A DNA stretch of 64,000 bases from positions 2,356,001 to 2,420,000 of the forward strand of contig NZ_CP180352.1 in the NCBI RefSeq assembly GCF_048007105.1, in the 5' to 3' direction. The position numbers were made by a program, and so were the translations under genes. Under the pieces are notes generated by a model. That model saw only the letters and a list, made by a program, of their open reading frames with translations, was not told where the DNA came from and did not search any database. Positions 62,151 to 64,000 of the stretch are shown piece by piece (position 1 is the stretch's first letter; each line of letters opens with the position of its first letter). Origin of the DNA: Minwuia sp048007105. Lineage in GTDB: Bacteria > Pseudomonadota > Alphaproteobacteria > Minwuiales > Minwuiaceae.

Positions 62151-63038
62151 ATGAGCGATCCCGTCAAAATCCGTTCGATCGGCGTCATCGGCGCCGGTCA
62201 GATGGGCAATGGCATTGCCCATGTCTGCGCCCTCGCCGGCTACGACGTGGTGCTGAACGACATCGACCAGGATCGCCTGGACGAGGCGATCAAGACCATC
62301 GACGGGAACCTCGCCCGTCAGGCGGCCCGCAAGCGCATTTCCGAGGCGGACCACGCCGAGGCGCTGGCCCGCATCAAACCCAGCCTCGATCTGGGCGAGG
62401 TCGGGCACACCAATCTGGTCATCGAGGCGGCCACCGAAGACGAAGCGCTCAAGAAGAAGATCTTTCAGGGGCTCACCGAGCATCTGAAGGAAGACACGCT
62501 GATCGCCTCCAACACCTCGTCGATCTCGATCACCCGTCTGGCATCGGTCACCGACCGGCCGGAGCGGTTCATGGGCATGCACTTCATGAACCCGGTGCCG
62601 ATGATGCAGCTGGTCGAGCTGATTCGCGGGATTGCCACCGAGGATGTCACCTTCTCCGCCGTCCGCGAGGTCGTGGTGAAGCTGGGCAAGACCCCGACGG
62701 CCGCCGAGGATTTCCCGGCCTTCATCGTCAACCGAATCCTGCTGCCGATGATCAACGAGGCCGTCTACACCCTCTACGAAGGCGTCGGCTCGGTCGATGC
62801 GATCGATACCGCCATGCGGCTCGGCGCGAACCATCCGATGGGGCCGCTGGAACTGGCCGACTTCATTGGTCTGGATACTTGCCTCGCCGTGATGCAGGTG
62901 CTCTATGACGGCCTGGCCGATACCAAGTACCGTCCTTGCCCGCTGCTGGTAAAGTATGTCGAGGCCGGCTGGCTCGGCCGCAAGGTGAACCGCGGCTTCT
63001 ACGACTACCGCGGCGACGCGCCGGTTCCGACGCGCTGA
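62151..63038 (+). CDS. 3-hydroxybutyryl-CoA (3-hydroxyacyl-CoA) dehydrogenase
   Basis: This 295-residue NAD-dependent enzyme oxidises 3-hydroxyacyl-CoA to 3-ketoacyl-CoA. Signatures are IGVIGAGQMGNGIAHVCALAG (NAD loop), ASNTSSISITRL, the catalytic His/Asn in MGMHFMNPVPMMQLVE (about residue 140) and DTAMRLGANHPMGPLELADFIGLD. It follows etfA by 44 bases, a usual arrangement for beta-oxidation or butyryl-CoA metabolism. Start ATG 62151 follows AGGACGC. Confidence 0.95.
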   Translation: MSDPVKIRSIGVIGAGQMGNGIAHVCALAGYDVVLNDIDQDRLDEAIKTIDGNLARQAARKRISEADHAEALARIKPSLDLGEVGHTNLVIEAATEDEALKKKIFQGLTEHLKEDTLIASNTSSISITRLASVTDRPERFMGMHFMNPVPMMQLVELIRGIATEDVTFSAVREVVVKLGKTPTAAEDFPAFIVNRILLPMINEAVYTLYEGVGSVDAIDTAMRLGANHPMGPLELADFIGLDTCLAVMQVLYDGLADTKYRPCPLLVKYVEAGWLGRKVNRGFYDYRGDAPVPTR

Positions 63039-63064
63039 TCGCCTGACGATCCGACGGGCGGCGC

Positions 63065-64000
63065 TCAGACGCCGCCCGCGATCTCTTCGAACTCTTCCAG
63101 CATCGTCGCGTATTTCGATGCGTCGGCTATGACGCGCGGCACCTTGTGCTGCCCGCCGGCCTTGCCCTTCATCTCCATCCACCGCTCGAACGCGCCCGGC
63201 GGCATCAGGCGGAGGACCGGTGCGTCCATCCCGGTTCCGCCGCCGCGATGGGCGGCATAGTCGTCGTTGGTCCGGTTGAGTGTTTCGTCGATATCGGCGG
63301 CCAACTGCGCTGCATCCGGCTCGCCCCGCGCCTCGACCAGATAGACATGGCCGCCGCGCCCGCCGCTGCCGCCGTTCAGCACCGGTCCGACGGTGAACTC
63401 GACGATATCGATTGACTGCTTGCCGGCCGCTTCGTGCACCGCCTGCTCGATCTCGCTGCCGATCAGATGCTCGCCGAAGGCCGAGAGCATGTAGCTGGTG
63501 CCGGCCGGTGATCAGCAGCCGCGGCGGATCGCGGTCGACGAAGCGCACGGTATCGCCGATCAGATAGGCATACAGGCCGGCCACCGACGAGACCGCGATG
63601 GCGTAGTTCACGCCGGTTTCCAGATTGCCGGCCCAGTGCCGCGTCGGATTGTCGGATCCCAGTTCCTCGACCGGCACGAACTCGAAGAAGATGCCGTTGT
63701 CGGGGATCAGGGCGAGGCCTTCGCCCTCGCCGCGGTCCTGGATCGCGATGAACCCTTCCGAGGCCGGATAGACTTCACGGGTCGCCGCACCGGTCTGCGC
63801 CAGGAAATCCCCGAACCGGTCCCTGTAGAGGTCCCAGGCGACGCCGCCATGAACCAGCAGCTGCAGGTTGGGGAACGGTTTGCGGTCCGGATGTTCGGCC
63901 TTCATCCGCTCCAGCAGGATCAGCATCCAGCTCGGCACGCCGGTCCAGATAGCGATGTTCTGGTCGAAACCGTCACGTACGAAGCGGCGGAGCTTCTCTT
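63065..64000 (-). CDS. GH3 auxin-responsive-promoter family protein, partial and frameshifted
   Basis: This is the C-terminal part of a GH3-family acyl-adenylate enzyme (acyl acid-amido synthetase fold), which runs off the right edge. Segments seen are VPSWMLILLERMK, VYPASEGFIAIQ (AMP-binding P-loop-like), GLYAYLIGDTVRFVD and, after the break, TSYMLSAFGEHLIG. The frame breaks near 63502: removing one c yields RLLITGRTSYMLSAFGEHLIG, the expected GH3 motif, with an end at 63065. Bacterial GH3 proteins conjugate an acyl acid to an amino acid; the substrate is not shown. It is convergent with the hydroxyacyl-CoA dehydrogenase gene. Confidence 0.85.

Noticed and set aside
1..64000. Insertion sequence, prophage or integrase for the 0.8-19 kb island
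   Set aside because: No transposase, integrase or terminal inverted repeats were seen. The tRNA-Glu at 55418 is far from the island and has no repeated 3' end that I could find.

Overview
The window is high-GC, gene-dense bacterial DNA that looks alphaproteobacterial. The pointers are the aerobic cobaltochelatase subunit CobN with CobW and CobO, a DUF1127 protein, a DUF2161 protein, ETF/acyl-CoA genes and palindromic intergenic repeats of the kind common in that class. There is no rRNA and no mobile-element gene, so I cannot name a genus.

1-19,000 is an accessory surface or secretion island. A minus-strand operon (6174 down to 804) encodes a MaoC-SDR fusion, an acyl carrier protein, a small GGC...DxxH protein and two paralogous deacetylase-like proteins. 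Divergent from it are a phosphopantetheinyl transferase and an FkbH-like HAD protein, so the cell could activate the carrier, load it and reduce or dehydrate the acyl group. Two large TPR proteins (9857-12181 and 16545-18854) share the G(S/G)C-x-x-H ... DxxH signature with the small operon protein and flank a secreted RTX subtilase. I infer an ACP-dependent acyl modification system for a glycan or exported protein. This is the most novel part of the window.

19,300-34,600 holds a nucleotide-sugar dehydrogenase, a tyrosine phosphatase, a carboxyltransferase/amidohydrolase operon, a Na/Pi transporter, a PAS histidine kinase, malic enzyme, an acyl-CoA dehydrogenase and an iron-type alcohol dehydrogenase.

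34,600-40,800 is a minus-strand operon for a BMP-type ABC importer followed by a rhodanese and a glycine amidinotransferase. 41,700-48,160 is a cobalamin block: an AdoCbl riboswitch, a HupE-type permease, cobW, cobN and cobO. cobN carries an in-frame palindromic repeat whose relative lies just after cobO.

48,300-64,000 contains a second D-aminoacylase-like amidohydrolase, a DUF2161 protein, an aminotransferase, a ketosynthase-like/DUF35 protein without its active-site Cys, a methyltransferase, tRNA-Glu(CTC), an epoxide hydrolase, a DUF1194 protein, a ClC channel, an EamA transporter, etfBA, a 3-hydroxyacyl-CoA dehydrogenase and a partial GH3-family gene.

Seven genes are broken by what looks like single extra bases (eight sites). 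In every case removing one base restores a family-typical protein, so I suspect sequence or assembly error rather than true decay.
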